DNA from: an uncultured Eubacteriales bacterium
GTDB lineage: Bacteria > Bacillota > Clostridia > Oscillospirales > CAG-272
Direction: 5' to 3'
NCBI GenBank assembly: GCA_934446065.1
Contig: CAKSDP010000007.1
Span: 1 to 64,000, forward strand
DNA length: 64,000 nucleotides
The position numbers were made by a program, and so were the translations under genes. The notes under the pieces are model-generated. The model was not told the origin of the DNA, searched no databases, and saw only the letters and a list, made by a program, of their open reading frames with translations. Position 1 is the stretch's first letter. Each line of letters starts with the position of its first letter. Of the stretch, positions 1 to 8,444 are shown one piece after another.

Positions 1-103
1 ACTTAACTGTAACACATTTGACTCTCATTTGCTATTCTTTTTTTGCGCTGTAACTTATCTATTGTAATCCTACATTTCATATCTCGTCTGAGCACACCGC
101 TCC

Positions 104-132
104 TTGACATCGCGGATTTTATATGATACCAT
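104..132 (+). promoter_or_regulatory. Sigma-A promoter for pfp-rimM-trmD
   Basis: TTGACA at 104-109, a 17-base spacer, and TACCAT at 127-132 as a -10 box. It lies about 50 bases before the pfp start and is the only good promoter match in the upstream region that is visible. Bases 1-103 are AT-rich and show no gene. Confidence 0.6.
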
Positions 133-185
133 ATCGGTAGAATTACAGGATCCGGCACCGCCGGCAAACGAAAGGTTTACATATT

Positions 186-1445
186 ATGGACAGACTAAGA
201 GGCGCTGCCGTTGTAGGGCAGTCCGGCGGTCCCACCGCCGCAATAAACGCGACTCTCGCCGGCGTTATCCGCGAGGGCGTGAGATCCGTCTGTGACGGCG
301 GTGATATTACCGCACTGTACGGAATGAGAAACGGAATCGAAGGATTTATCTCCGAGCGGCTTATTGATCTCTCGGAGATATTCACCGTAAAGCGCCACCC
401 GGACGAGGAAAAGCTCGCACGGCTCGCCCTCACGCCGGCGGCGGCGCTCGGCTCCTGCCGCAAGAAGCTCCCCGATCCCGACGATGATCCGGCGTTTTTT
501 GAGGATCTGATCGCAAAGTTCAAGAAATACGACATCAGGTATTTCTTCTACATCGGCGGAAACGATTCCATGGACACGACGGCAAAGCTCAGCCGCTACA
601 CCGCAAAATGCGGATATGAGATGCGCGTTATCGGTCTGCCGAAGACGATAGACAACGATCTTGTCGGCACCGATCACACGCCCGGCTACGGCTGTGCCGC
701 AAAATATGTCGCAACCACCGTGCGCGAGATCGTGCGCGACTGCTCGGTCTACACGGTTCCCGCCGTAACGATAGTCGAGATCATGGGCAGAGACGCGGGA
801 TGGCTGACGGCTGCGGCCTCCCTGCCCGCAATCACCGGCGGCGGTGCGCCCGACCTCATCTATCTTCCCGAGCGTGCATTTGACCTTGATGAATTCTTTG
901 AGGACGTGAGCGCGGCGCTCAAAAGTCATCCTGCGGTAGTCGTCGCCGTATCCGAAGGAATCAGATTCGCAGACGGTAGATACGTGTGCGAGGAGATAAG
1001 CGCCGGCGGCATCGACGTTTTCGGGCACAAGGCGCTTACCGGCACAGGAAAAGCGCTCGAGCAGGCGGTAAAAGCAAAGCTCGGCTGCAAGGTCCGCTCG
1101 GTCGAGCTGAACATCAGCCAGCGCTGCGCGTCGCACATTGCGTCTCTCGCGGACATCCGCGAATCCGAGGGCGCAGGCGCATTCGGCGTTCGTGCCGCAC
1201 TTGACGGCAGCAGCGGATGCATGGTCTCGCTCGTGCGCGGCGAGGGCGACGAATACAGCATCACATATGAGGCGCGCGACGTCCTTGAGATCGCAAACAA
1301 GGTTCGCGCGGTTCCCGATGAATTCATAAACGAGCGCGGAAACTACGTCACCGAGGAATGCTCACGCTATATTCTGCCGATGATATGCGGAGAAATCTAT
1401 CCCGAATCGAAGGACGGACTTCCCGTACACTTTGTATTTGACTGA
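186..1445 (+). CDS. pfp: Pyrophosphate-dependent 6-phosphofructokinase
   Basis: This enzyme phosphorylates fructose 6-phosphate to fructose 1,6-bisphosphate in glycolysis, probably using pyrophosphate rather than ATP. The 419-residue protein has the PFK fold landmarks: an N-terminal GQSGGPTAAIN phosphate loop (11-21), GGNDS (124-128), PKTIDND (152-158) and MGRDAGWL (200-207). In the PFK family the Asn/Asp after GG and the Lys before TIDND are the residues associated with PPi specificity, whereas ATP enzymes have GGDGS and PGTIDND. PPi use is therefore inferred from known signature residues. The ATG is preceded by GAAAGG. It is followed after 9 bases by rimM, so the three genes up to trmD look co-transcribed; the link between glycolysis and ribosome/tRNA maturation is positional only. 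Confidence 0.92.
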   Translation: MDRLRGAAVVGQSGGPTAAINATLAGVIREGVRSVCDGGDITALYGMRNGIEGFISERLIDLSEIFTVKRHPDEEKLARLALTPAAALGSCRKKLPDPDDDPAFFEDLIAKFKKYDIRYFFYIGGNDSMDTTAKLSRYTAKCGYEMRVIGLPKTIDNDLVGTDHTPGYGCAAKYVATTVREIVRDCSVYTVPAVTIVEIMGRDAGWLTAAASLPAITGGGAPDLIYLPERAFDLDEFFEDVSAALKSHPAVVVAVSEGIRFADGRYVCEEISAGGIDVFGHKALTGTGKALEQAVKAKLGCKVRSVELNISQRCASHIASLADIRESEGAGAFGVRAALDGSSGCMVSLVRGEGDEYSITYEARDVLEIANKVRAVPDEFINERGNYVTEECSRYILPMICGEIYPESKDGLPVHFVFD

Positions 1446-1454
1446 GGAGATACT

Positions 1455-1973
1455 ATGTCGAAGAACGAATATCTCGAGGCAGCGTTTGTCTCCGGGACGC
1501 ACGGTGTCAAGGGCGCCGTCCGTCTGCAAAATCTGACGGACAGTCCGGAGATTCTCGCGTCGATCGGGACGTTGTACGTCCTGCGCGGCGGAGAACACGC
1601 TCCGCTTCACATGGAGACGTCATCAATATACAAAGGTGCGCTTCTTGTCACCTTCAGGGAGATCACAACGCTTGAGGACGCGATAGCACTCAAAGGGAAA
1701 ATTCTCTTCGCCGTGCGCGATGATATTCCGCTCGGAGAGGGCGACCACTTCATCGCCGATATCCTCGGGCTTCCGGTGATCGACTGCGAGCGCGGGTGCG
1801 TCGGCAAGCTGTCCGATGTCATCTGTCCCGCGTCACAGCAGATCTACGTTGTAGAGCGCGAGGACGGCTCGTCATTCATGATACCCGCTGTGTCCGAGTT
1901 TGTTGAATCCATCGTCACGGACGGAGACGACGCGGCGATCTGCGTGCGGCTGATACCGGGCATGGCTGACTGA
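1455..1973 (+). CDS. rimM: 16S rRNA processing protein RimM
   Basis: RimM helps mature the 30S head by binding ribosomal protein S19 during 16S rRNA processing. The 172-residue protein has the usual family length and two-domain layout: an N-terminal RimM beta-barrel beginning with FVSGTHGVKGAVRL (about residues 11-24) and a C-terminal PRC-barrel containing the typical IPAVSEFVESI stretch near residue 140. The start ATG follows a GAGGAG ribosome binding site. It is placed directly before trmD, the conserved rimM-trmD arrangement. The rpsP and rplS genes that often flank this pair are not here. Confidence 0.94.
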   Translation: MSKNEYLEAAFVSGTHGVKGAVRLQNLTDSPEILASIGTLYVLRGGEHAPLHMETSSIYKGALLVTFREITTLEDAIALKGKILFAVRDDIPLGEGDHFIADILGLPVIDCERGCVGKLSDVICPASQQIYVVEREDGSSFMIPAVSEFVESIVTDGDDAAICVRLIPGMAD

Positions 1974-2001
1974 ACACAGCGTTACAGATAGGAGATCTAT
2001 A

Positions 2002-2727
2002 TTGCGTTTCGATATAATGACACTCTTTCCCGAGCTTGTGGACACCGTGCTCGGCGAGAGCATAATCGGGCGTGCCCGTGCGGCGGGCGTGATCGACGTC
2101 AGGGTCCACAACATCCGCGATTACACGCTCGACCGTCACCGCCGTGTTGACGATTCGCCTTACGGCGGCGGGCGCGGAATGCTCATGGCGGCGCCCCCGA
2201 TATACAACTGCTACGCATCCGTCCTCGCGGGATCGGATGAGATTGTGACCGAGGCACCGCCGCGCCCCGAGGGACTTCACGTAATATATATGTCCCCGCG
2301 AGGCAAGACATTTACGCAAAAGGACGCCGAGAGGCTCGCCTCATACGACAGGCTCATGATCATCTGCGGTCACTACGAGGGCGTGGACGAACGGCTCATC
2401 GAGGAGATCGTGGACGAGGAAGTCTCGATCGGCGATTTTGTTCTGACGGGCGGCGAAGTTCCCGCCTGCATTGTAACGGACGCCGTAGCGAGACTTGTTG
2501 ACGGTGTTCTGCCCGTACCGGAGTGCCACGAGAACGAGACGTTCGGCGGAAACTTGCTTGAGTATCCTCAGTACACAAGGCCGCCCGTATTCAGAGGGCG
2601 AGAGGTTCCCGAGGTGCTGCTGTCCGGTCATCACGAGAACATTGACAAATGGCGGCTCGCGGAATCCGAAAAGATAACAAAAGCGCGGCGTCCCGATCTG
2701 TACAAACGCTATCTTGAAGAAAAATAA
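2002..2727 (+). CDS. trmD: tRNA (guanine-N1-)-methyltransferase TrmD
   Basis: TrmD methylates G37 of tRNAs with SAM, which prevents +1 frameshifting. The 241-residue sequence opens with the classic MRFDIMTLFPELVD and has the trefoil-knot SAM-binding region around residues 88-145 (YMSPRGKTF, ICGHYEGVDER, DFVLTGGE), then the C-terminal domain ending in KITKARRPDLY. The start is a TTG at 2002, supported by GGAGAT eight bases upstream and by the universal N-terminal sequence beginning right there; no ATG is available. It closes the pfp-rimM-trmD unit and converges on the leftward amidase gene. Confidence 0.95.
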   Translation: MRFDIMTLFPELVDTVLGESIIGRARAAGVIDVRVHNIRDYTLDRHRRVDDSPYGGGRGMLMAAPPIYNCYASVLAGSDEIVTEAPPRPEGLHVIYMSPRGKTFTQKDAERLASYDRLMIICGHYEGVDERLIEEIVDEEVSIGDFVLTGGEVPACIVTDAVARLVDGVLPVPECHENETFGGNLLEYPQYTRPPVFRGREVPEVLLSGHHENIDKWRLAESEKITKARRPDLYKRYLEEK

Positions 2728-2733
2728 ACGAGC

Positions 2734-2762
2734 CGGGTCGCCGCCGTGCGGCAGCGATCCCG
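2734..2762 (-). terminator. Possible hairpin terminator between trmD and the amidase gene
   Basis: An imperfect GC-rich inverted repeat (2734-2745 with 2750-2762, one bulge) sits between the convergent gene ends. On the minus strand it is followed after a few bases by a T-rich stretch, so it would best serve the amidase gene. The T-tract is displaced, so this is a weak call. Confidence 0.35.
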
Positions 2763-2772
2763 ACCTCTTGTA

Positions 2773-3333
2773 TCACAGGCGCCCGTAGTAGTCGAGCACG
2801 CCGTTCGTGATCCCGGCGGCGAACAGCCCCGGACTTTCCGCCATAAGCTGTGCGTCATACGGATTTGTGATAAATCCAAGCTCGACGAGGACCGCCGGCA
2901 TTGCGGTCCGCCTCAGGACGTACAGTCCCGGACGCGCCGTAACTCCGCGGTCGCGTAGTCCCGTTTCGTATGACAGCTGGCGAAGTATATCCTCGGCAAG
3001 CCTCTCCGCTTCGCCGCCGAGGCTGTACACAAGCCCCTCCGAGCCTGACGCAGACTCGATCGACGATGCGTTCGCGTGCAGACTTATAAACAGGTCGGCG
3101 CCCCAGCTGTTCGCGTCGTTGACTCTTGCGGCAAGCGATGTTGCGTTGGATGTTCCGAGCTGTGTTTCCGGCGTCGGACGAGAAAGGCGAACATCAAATC
3201 CCTCCGCACGCAGCGCGTCAGCCGTAAGCACACCTATGACCTGCACGAGATCCTGCTCCCTGTATCCGTTGCCCTCGGCACCGGCGTTGGGATTTGTGGG
3301 ATTGTGTCCCTGATCTATGTATATTTTCGGCAT
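2773..3333 (-). CDS. N-acetylmuramoyl-L-alanine amidase (Amidase_3), no signal peptide
   Basis: This is a zinc amidase of the Amidase_3 family that cleaves the lactyl-peptide bond of peptidoglycan. The 186 residues form little more than the catalytic domain. The three zinc ligands expected for the family are visible as His10 (IDQGHN), Glu26 (YREQDL) and His86 (SLHANA), and the catalytic Glu is Glu151 (VLVELGFITN). There is no signal peptide or membrane anchor, so export, or action inside a forespore or on recycled fragments, is unclear. It starts at ATG with AGGAGG-like sequence upstream and is divergent from ttcA. A second, membrane-anchored amidase lies just downstream of ttcA. Confidence 0.88.
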   Translation of the reverse strand: MPKIYIDQGHNPTNPNAGAEGNGYREQDLVQVIGVLTADALRAEGFDVRLSRPTPETQLGTSNATSLAARVNDANSWGADLFISLHANASSIESASGSEGLVYSLGGEAERLAEDILRQLSYETGLRDRGVTARPGLYVLRRTAMPAVLVELGFITNPYDAQLMAESPGLFAAGITNGVLDYYGRL

Positions 3334-3430
3334 AGACTACCTCCTTTGCATAATGTAGTATATGCAGAGATACCATGCCGCGTTCGGCGCGGCAAATCTT
3401 ACGGAGTGTGCCCGAGCGGCGCGATTTTTT

Positions 3431-4171
3431 ATGAAGGATATTCAGAAGATACTGAGCCGTGTAAGGTACGCGGTTCAAAAATACGACATGATCGAGGAGG
3501 GAGACTGCATCGCCGTCGGCGTTTCCGGCGGAAAGGATTCCCTGACGCTTCTCTGCGCTCTGTGCGAGCTTGCGAAGTTTTATCCGAAGCACTTCACCGT
3601 CATCGCCGTTATGATCGACATGGGATTTGATCTGACTTCGGCTGCTCCCCCTCCGATGGACACCGGTGCGATCGAGGAGCTGTGCCGCAGGCTCGGCATC
3701 CCGTTTTACGTAAAGCGCACGCAGATCGCACACGTCATCTTTGATGTGCGCCGCGAGAAGAATCCCTGCTCGCTCTGCGCGAGAATGCGCCGCGGAGTTC
3801 TGCATGATGCCGTACTCGAATTCAGCGCAAACAAGCTCGCGCTCGGGCATCATTTTGACGATGCAGCGGAAACCCTTATGCTGAACCTGTTCTTTGAGGG
3901 AAGATTCGGTGCGTTCTCACCCGTGACATACCTCTCGAAAAAGGGACTGACCATGATCCGCCCGCTGATCTACACCAAGGAGAGCGACATAAAATCATTC
4001 GTGCGCCGCGCATCGCTTCCGGTGATCAAAAGCCCCTGCCCTGCCGACGGCAACACCGAGCGTGCGCTCATGAAAACATATCTCGGAGATTTCGACCACC
4101 GTCACCGCGGGCTGTACAAACGGCTCGTCGGCGCGCTCGAACGCAGCGGGATCGACGGCTGGAGCGAATAA
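3431..4171 (+). CDS. ttcA: TtcA-type tRNA 2-thiocytidine synthetase
   Basis: This is a PP-loop ATPase of the TtcA/TtuA group, which adenylates and thiolates a tRNA base; TtcA makes 2-thiocytidine at position 32. The 246-residue protein has the PP-loop SGGKDS (32-37), GHHFDDAAET (139-148), the CxxC pair Cys113/Cys116 in PCSLCARMRRG, and a third cysteine, Cys203 (KSPCPADG). Three such cysteines bind the Fe-S cluster in TtcA. The chosen ATG at 3431 starts at the conserved N-terminus; an in-frame ATG at 3362 would add 23 unrelated residues. No strong ribosome binding site precedes either start. The gene abuts the convergent amidase gene with no spacer. Confidence 0.85.
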   Translation: MKDIQKILSRVRYAVQKYDMIEEGDCIAVGVSGGKDSLTLLCALCELAKFYPKHFTVIAVMIDMGFDLTSAAPPPMDTGAIEELCRRLGIPFYVKRTQIAHVIFDVRREKNPCSLCARMRRGVLHDAVLEFSANKLALGHHFDDAAETLMLNLFFEGRFGAFSPVTYLSKKGLTMIRPLIYTKESDIKSFVRRASLPVIKSPCPADGNTERALMKTYLGDFDHRHRGLYKRLVGALERSGIDGWSE

Positions 4172-4924
4172 TCAGCTCCTGCCCGACGAAATATAGCTCG
4201 CAACGGCACTGACCGTCGCCGCAGCAAAGGCTTTCTGATACTCCGGATCCTTCAGCCTTTGCGCTTCCCCCTCATTTGAAAGAAAGCCGCACTCAACAAG
4301 AACCGCAGGCACCTTCAGGCGCTTCAGCAGAAATATGGACGACCCCGCTTTTTTCGTTTCGCGGGTGTTATCCGGCTGAAGCGCCGTTTTTATTTCTGTG
4401 CGTATCGCCTCGGCGAGGACGCGGCTGTCCGCGCTGTTCGGCGAATAGTATACCTGCGTTCCGCTGTATTTCGGATCGGCGAAACGGTTCATATGTATTC
4501 CGAGAAAAACGGCGTCATCGCCCGATTCCTCCGTGAATCTGAGGCGGTTTTTGAGGTCGTAGACCTTCTTTTTCCCCGTATAGTCATCAAGCTCGGAATA
4601 TTTGTCGTAAAGCAGCACATCTGTATCCCGCGTCATTCTTGAATCAATGCCGAGCACACCGAAAAGCGCACTCACCCTTGAGGACAGCTCAAGATTCAGA
4701 TCCTTCTCGAGCGTTCCGTCGGCGGCTACAGCACCTCCGTCCTCGCCTCCGTGTCCCGGATCGATCACGATGACCGGGCTCCCGGAAACCCCGCCGCTCA
4801 CCTGATCCGTCGCGGGCGGCACAATAAGGCGGCTCGCCGAATAACCGAGGAACACCGCGCCTGCGGCAAACGCACACATAAGCGCGGCAAATTTCAGAAT
4901 AAATCCATGATACTTCTCACTCAT
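4172..4924 (-). CDS. cwlD: CwlD-like N-acetylmuramoyl-L-alanine amidase
   Basis: This is a membrane-anchored Amidase_3 enzyme resembling CwlD, which in spores removes peptides from muramic acid so that muramic-delta-lactam can form in the cortex. The 250 residues comprise a short cytoplasmic tail, one hydrophobic segment (about 8-34), and the amidase domain with zinc ligands His58 (DPGHGGEDGG), Glu73 and His144 (GIHMNRF) and catalytic Glu211 (VECGFLSNEGE). The start at 4924 is set by an AAAAGGAG ribosome binding site eight bases upstream; the frame is open for another 59 codons but that extension is not protein-like. Assignment to CwlD rather than a vegetative paralogue rests on size, anchor and the FLSNEGE motif. 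Confidence 0.75.
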   Translation of the reverse strand: MSEKYHGFILKFAALMCAFAAGAVFLGYSASRLIVPPATDQVSGGVSGSPVIVIDPGHGGEDGGAVAADGTLEKDLNLELSSRVSALFGVLGIDSRMTRDTDVLLYDKYSELDDYTGKKKVYDLKNRLRFTEESGDDAVFLGIHMNRFADPKYSGTQVYYSPNSADSRVLAEAIRTEIKTALQPDNTRETKKAGSSIFLLKRLKVPAVLVECGFLSNEGEAQRLKDPEYQKAFAAATVSAVASYISSGRS

Positions 4925-4994
4925 CTTGCAATCTCCTTTTTCTGTCTCATTGAAGCATATGTATTTCCCGCCCCGGCTATTCGCCGATTTATTG

Positions 4995-5023
4995 TTGCAT
5001 TTTCGCGGTATTTGTGGTATCAT
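4995..5023 (+). promoter_or_regulatory. Sigma-A promoter for the DivIVA-like / XRE operon
   Basis: TTGCAT at 4995-5000, 17-base spacer, TATCAT at 5018-5023. It lies in the divergent region between the CwlD-like gene and the coiled-coil gene, about 65 bases before the latter's start. Confidence 0.5.
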
Positions 5024-5087
5024 TGTAGTATGAAGTATTATATTATCGCGCGGCTGACGGCTGTCGCGATTCGAAAGGATACGAACT

Positions 5088-5909
5088 ATGGCAGAGGACA
5101 ATTCCGTTTTCAGAATATCGGTCAGAGGCTACAACAGATCTGACGTAAATGATTATATATTCAGTGAGAACCGCAGATTCAAGGCTATCGAGGATGAATA
5201 CAAATCCACGATAGAGGAGCTGAAACGACGTCTCGACGAGGCGAATGCGCGTGCAGATGAGCTTGCGGTGAAGGAAAAAGACGACACCCTTAATCTTCAA
5301 AAGATAAACGAGCTTGAAGCGGAAACTGCGCGTCTCCGCAGTGAGCTTGAGAGCGAGCGTGAGAAAAACGCAGCGCTCACAAACAATGCGGATGCTCTCA
5401 CAACCGAGCTGCTCTCGGCAAAGCGTGAGGTCGAAAGTCTGACGGCGGCACTTGAAGCTGCCGCATCAAAGAAATCCGAGGAAGTCACCGAAGCCCCTGC
5501 GGCAGCGCACGAGAATGACGACACGATTGATCCCGAAGCGATCGCTGAGATGCTGAAACGCACGCACAGCGCTTCGCTCGAGATGATCGGCATTGCGGAA
5601 AAGCGCTCGGCAGAGATGCTTGAGAGAGCGCGTGCAGAAGCGGCTCAGAGCCGCGCGGAAATGCTCGATGCGGCGAAAAAGATGCTTGACCGCGTTCAGT
5701 CCGATGTACGCGAATCGGTTGACACATACATGGGCGAGCTGCTCTCCGGGATCGACACGGCGAAGAAAAGCTCCTTTGCGGTCGCGGAGGAATTTGAGAA
5801 ATGCGGCACCAAGCTCAGCCGGAGATTATCGGGAATGCAGAACGATCTTGACCGCGCGATAGCGGAAAAGCTTGCCGAGCTTGAGATGACGCCCGGAGAC
5901 GAGGAATGA
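5088..5909 (+). CDS. DivIVA-like coiled-coil protein
   Basis: The N-terminus (FRISVRGYNRSDVNDYI, about residues 7-23) resembles the membrane-binding crossed-beta segment of DivIVA/GpsB proteins, with the characteristic GY and a following D-x-x-hydrophobic pattern. Residues 25-130 are a long heptad-rich coiled coil full of Glu, Leu, Ala and Arg, followed by an acidic linker and a second helical region (about 150-270) of the kind found in DivIVA-family proteins that bind polar or septal partners. A role in division-site or pole organisation is inferred from this resemblance, not shown. It starts at ATG behind GAAAGGA and overlaps the next gene by 4 bases (ATGA), so the two are translationally coupled. 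Confidence 0.6.
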   Translation: MAEDNSVFRISVRGYNRSDVNDYIFSENRRFKAIEDEYKSTIEELKRRLDEANARADELAVKEKDDTLNLQKINELEAETARLRSELESEREKNAALTNNADALTTELLSAKREVESLTAALEAAASKKSEEVTEAPAAAHENDDTIDPEAIAEMLKRTHSASLEMIGIAEKRSAEMLERARAEAAQSRAEMLDAAKKMLDRVQSDVRESVDTYMGELLSGIDTAKKSSFAVAEEFEKCGTKLSRRLSGMQNDLDRAIAEKLAELEMTPGDEE

Positions 5910-6808
5910 ACGGTGAACACTCCGACAGGAGACGACTGATCGGCGCAAGGCTGCGCCGACTGCGGCAGGAAAGCGGCATGACGCAGAGCGCTCTTGCCGA
6001 CGGCACGGTCAGCCGCAATATGCTCAGCATGATCGAATCGGGCGCGGCGACGCCGTCCGTTGACACTCTCGCCGATTTTGCCGATAAGCTCGGCGTTTCC
6101 CTCGCCTACTTTTTCGCAGACGAAAACGAAGAACGCCTGTACAAAAAGGAACAGCTGACCGACGACATATATTTTCTGTACAGCAACAAAAGGTACGAGG
6201 AAGCGGCGCGGCTCTGCGACTCCGTCGGCGACGATTTTGAGACGAATTTCATATCTGTCAGGTGCCGCATGGAGCTTGGCGCAGGGTATCTCCGTGAATA
6301 CAGACTGACGTCGGCAAACGAATGCTTTGCCGCAGCGGCGGCGATATCACGGATATCCCCGATTCATGACGATGCAGTTGCGCTCACCTGCGAATACATA
6401 GAAAAGCTGACGGGAGCCGTTTCCGCAGACACACTGCCCGGCACGCTGTTTGACGGTACGCGGTTTGCGCGTTCTATGATACCGGCGGAATTTTTCGCAT
6501 ATATGTACGCGCTGAAGGCGATAGCGGACAAAAACGCCTCCGCTGCCGGTGCCCTTGCGGGGACCGACATCATGGGGGCGTTCCACTCGCTTCACGTTCG
6601 CGGAACGCTTCTCATGAACGCCGAGAATTACGCCGACGCGGTACGCCTGTTTGATCTTGCGCTGACCTCGGCAGACGGCGGCGGATTCTTCTCAAAATAC
6701 AGGCTTTTGTGCGATCTCGAAAAATGTCACAAGCTCACCGGTGATTTCAAATCGGCATACGCCGCGTCTACGGGACGCATGGAGATGCTCGGGCTTTTCT
6801 CGAAATAG
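5906..6808 (+). CDS. XRE-family regulator with helical repeat C-terminus
   Basis: The first 70 residues of 300 form a helix-turn-helix of the XRE/Cro type (GARLRRLRQESGMTQSALAD followed by SRNMLSMIESGAATPSVDTL), which binds DNA operators. The rest is helical with Ala-rich, regularly spaced Tyr/Phe and Asn residues such as NAENYADAVRLFDLAL near residue 250, consistent with TPR-like repeats that usually bind a peptide or protein partner. The ligand and target genes are unknown. Its start overlaps the stop of the DivIVA-like gene, which suggests that the two act together. Confidence 0.75.
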   Translation: MNGEHSDRRRLIGARLRRLRQESGMTQSALADGTVSRNMLSMIESGAATPSVDTLADFADKLGVSLAYFFADENEERLYKKEQLTDDIYFLYSNKRYEEAARLCDSVGDDFETNFISVRCRMELGAGYLREYRLTSANECFAAAAAISRISPIHDDAVALTCEYIEKLTGAVSADTLPGTLFDGTRFARSMIPAEFFAYMYALKAIADKNASAAGALAGTDIMGAFHSLHVRGTLLMNAENYADAVRLFDLALTSADGGGFFSKYRLLCDLEKCHKLTGDFKSAYAASTGRMEMLGLFSK

Positions 6809-6885
6809 TAATCCATCACCTGCAAGGATCATATAGTTAAACGGCACTGTCAGGTGACTATCCCGCTTTGAGAGGTTGCGGAAAT

Positions 6886-8442
6886 ATGAAAACAAGGAAA
6901 AGATCATCGCGCGCGCAGAGGTGCATTGCGACGCTTGCCGTCATGGCAATGCTCGCTTCATGCTCCGGCGGGCGCGATATTCAAACCAATCTGGAGCAAG
7001 GCGCGGCGTTCGGCTCTGTCCGCATGGTCTCAAATGCCGGAGACATTGCAGAGGAAGTGCGCGGCGTATGGATCGCGTCCGTATACAACATAAATTTTCC
7101 CTCTGCGCCCGACCTTACGGCGGACAAGCTGAAGGCGGAGATGGACTCGATCATCGACAACACCCTCTCCCTCGGAATGAACACCGTTTTCTTTCAGGTT
7201 CATCCGGCTGCGGATGCGCTGTACAAATCAAAGCTTTTTCCCGTATCAAAATATCTCTCAAAGGACGGGAAGCTTGCGCTTGATCCGCTCGAATATATGG
7301 CACGCGAATGCCGCAGACGCGGGGTCTCGCTCATCGCATGGATAAATCCGCTCCGCGTTTCCGTTTCAAAATACGATTCAAAGGAAAGCGCTCTTGCGGC
7401 GCTTGACGACTCGTCCCCCGCAAAGGACGGAGCACTTACGGTATTCTACGGGGACGGCAAGCTTTATCTGAACTGCGGCAAAGCGGAGGTTCGCAGTCTC
7501 GTTGCCGACACGGTCGGAGAGATCGTCTCGGGCTACGACGTTGACGGAGTGATATTTGACGATTACTTCTACCCGTACCCCGCGACAGGCGACGACGGCA
7601 GCGTTTGCGAATTTGATGACAGCGCGGATTACGCCGCGGCTCAAACTTCCCTGTCCGTTGAGGACTGGCGGCGCGAAAACGTAAACATGATGATTCGCGA
7701 GTGCTATGAGCGCGTAAAATCGGCAGACGACACAAAGCTTTTCGGTGTCGCACCGTTCGGCGTATGGCAGAACGACGACGGCACAAACGGCGGCTCCGCG
7801 ACCTCTGGAATGGAGGCGTACTCCTCCCTGTACTGCGACGCTCTTGCGTGGGTTCGCGGCGGATATGTGGATTTTCTTTCGCCGCAGCTTTACTGGGCTA
7901 TGGAGAGCGAGGCAGCGCCTTTCGACGTTCTCGCCGACTGGTGGAACCGCGCACTCGACGGAAGCGGAGTGAAGCTCATAATCTCGCACGGCGTATACCG
8001 TTACGACGACGGATGGGATGAGCCGGCGGGAGAGCTTTGCGATCAGGTATCGCACGCGCGGCGGCTTCTCACGTACCGCGGCAGTGCACTTTACGGCTAT
8101 GCGGCTCTTACGGGAAACTCAAACGGAGCTGCGGACGACGCAAAGGCAGCCTTTTCTGACAAGGTATATTATTACTCCCCCGATGATATCCCGGCGGGAA
8201 TCGTGATCGGCGAAACAAAAACGTCGGGGGCATCCGCTCACTTCTCGGGATACTCCGATCCGTCGCACGAGCTGACCGTAAACGGAATAAAACTTACAAG
8301 GCAGCGCAGCGGATATTTTGAATGTGATCTTTCACTGTACGACGGAGAAAATATTTTCACGTTCAGGTGCGGTGATAACGAAACAGTCGTGACCATCAAA
8401 AGCAGTGCAGACGAGTCTGCGGAAAAAACAAAGCAGGATTAG
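6886..8442 (+). CDS. GHL10 (DUF187) family glycosidase-like lipoprotein
   Basis: This is a surface lipoprotein with a glycoside-hydrolase-like TIM barrel of the GHL10/YngK group. The N-terminus has a basic stretch, a hydrophobic segment and the lipobox LASC (lipid-modified cysteine near residue 26). The barrel begins at about residue 60 with EVRGVWIASVYNINFP and includes FFQVHPAADALY, LIAWINPLRVS, GVIFDDYFYP and LSPQLYWAME, all typical of this family. A short beta domain follows from about residue 430. The reading frame is open from a TTG at 6868, but the ATG at 6886 with AGAGG upstream gives a normal signal sequence and is preferred. The substrate is unknown; related proteins are thought to act on bacterial or plant polysaccharides. 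Confidence 0.85.
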   Translation: MKTRKRSSRAQRCIATLAVMAMLASCSGGRDIQTNLEQGAAFGSVRMVSNAGDIAEEVRGVWIASVYNINFPSAPDLTADKLKAEMDSIIDNTLSLGMNTVFFQVHPAADALYKSKLFPVSKYLSKDGKLALDPLEYMARECRRRGVSLIAWINPLRVSVSKYDSKESALAALDDSSPAKDGALTVFYGDGKLYLNCGKAEVRSLVADTVGEIVSGYDVDGVIFDDYFYPYPATGDDGSVCEFDDSADYAAAQTSLSVEDWRRENVNMMIRECYERVKSADDTKLFGVAPFGVWQNDDGTNGGSATSGMEAYSSLYCDALAWVRGGYVDFLSPQLYWAMESEAAPFDVLADWWNRALDGSGVKLIISHGVYRYDDGWDEPAGELCDQVSHARRLLTYRGSALYGYAALTGNSNGAADDAKAAFSDKVYYYSPDDIPAGIVIGETKTSGASAHFSGYSDPSHELTVNGIKLTRQRSGYFECDLSLYDGENIFTFRCGDNETVVTIKSSADESAEKTKQD

Positions 8443-8444
8443 AA

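Noticed and set aside
195..1136. Long minus-strand open frame opposite pfp
   Set aside because: It is a shadow of pfp caused by GC-rich third positions; no motif or ribosome binding site.
3398..3422. A tRNA-Ser-like D-arm fragment (GTGCCCGAGCGGC) before ttcA
   Set aside because: No anticodon arm, T-arm or acceptor partner follows; bases run straight into the ttcA start. Probably chance.
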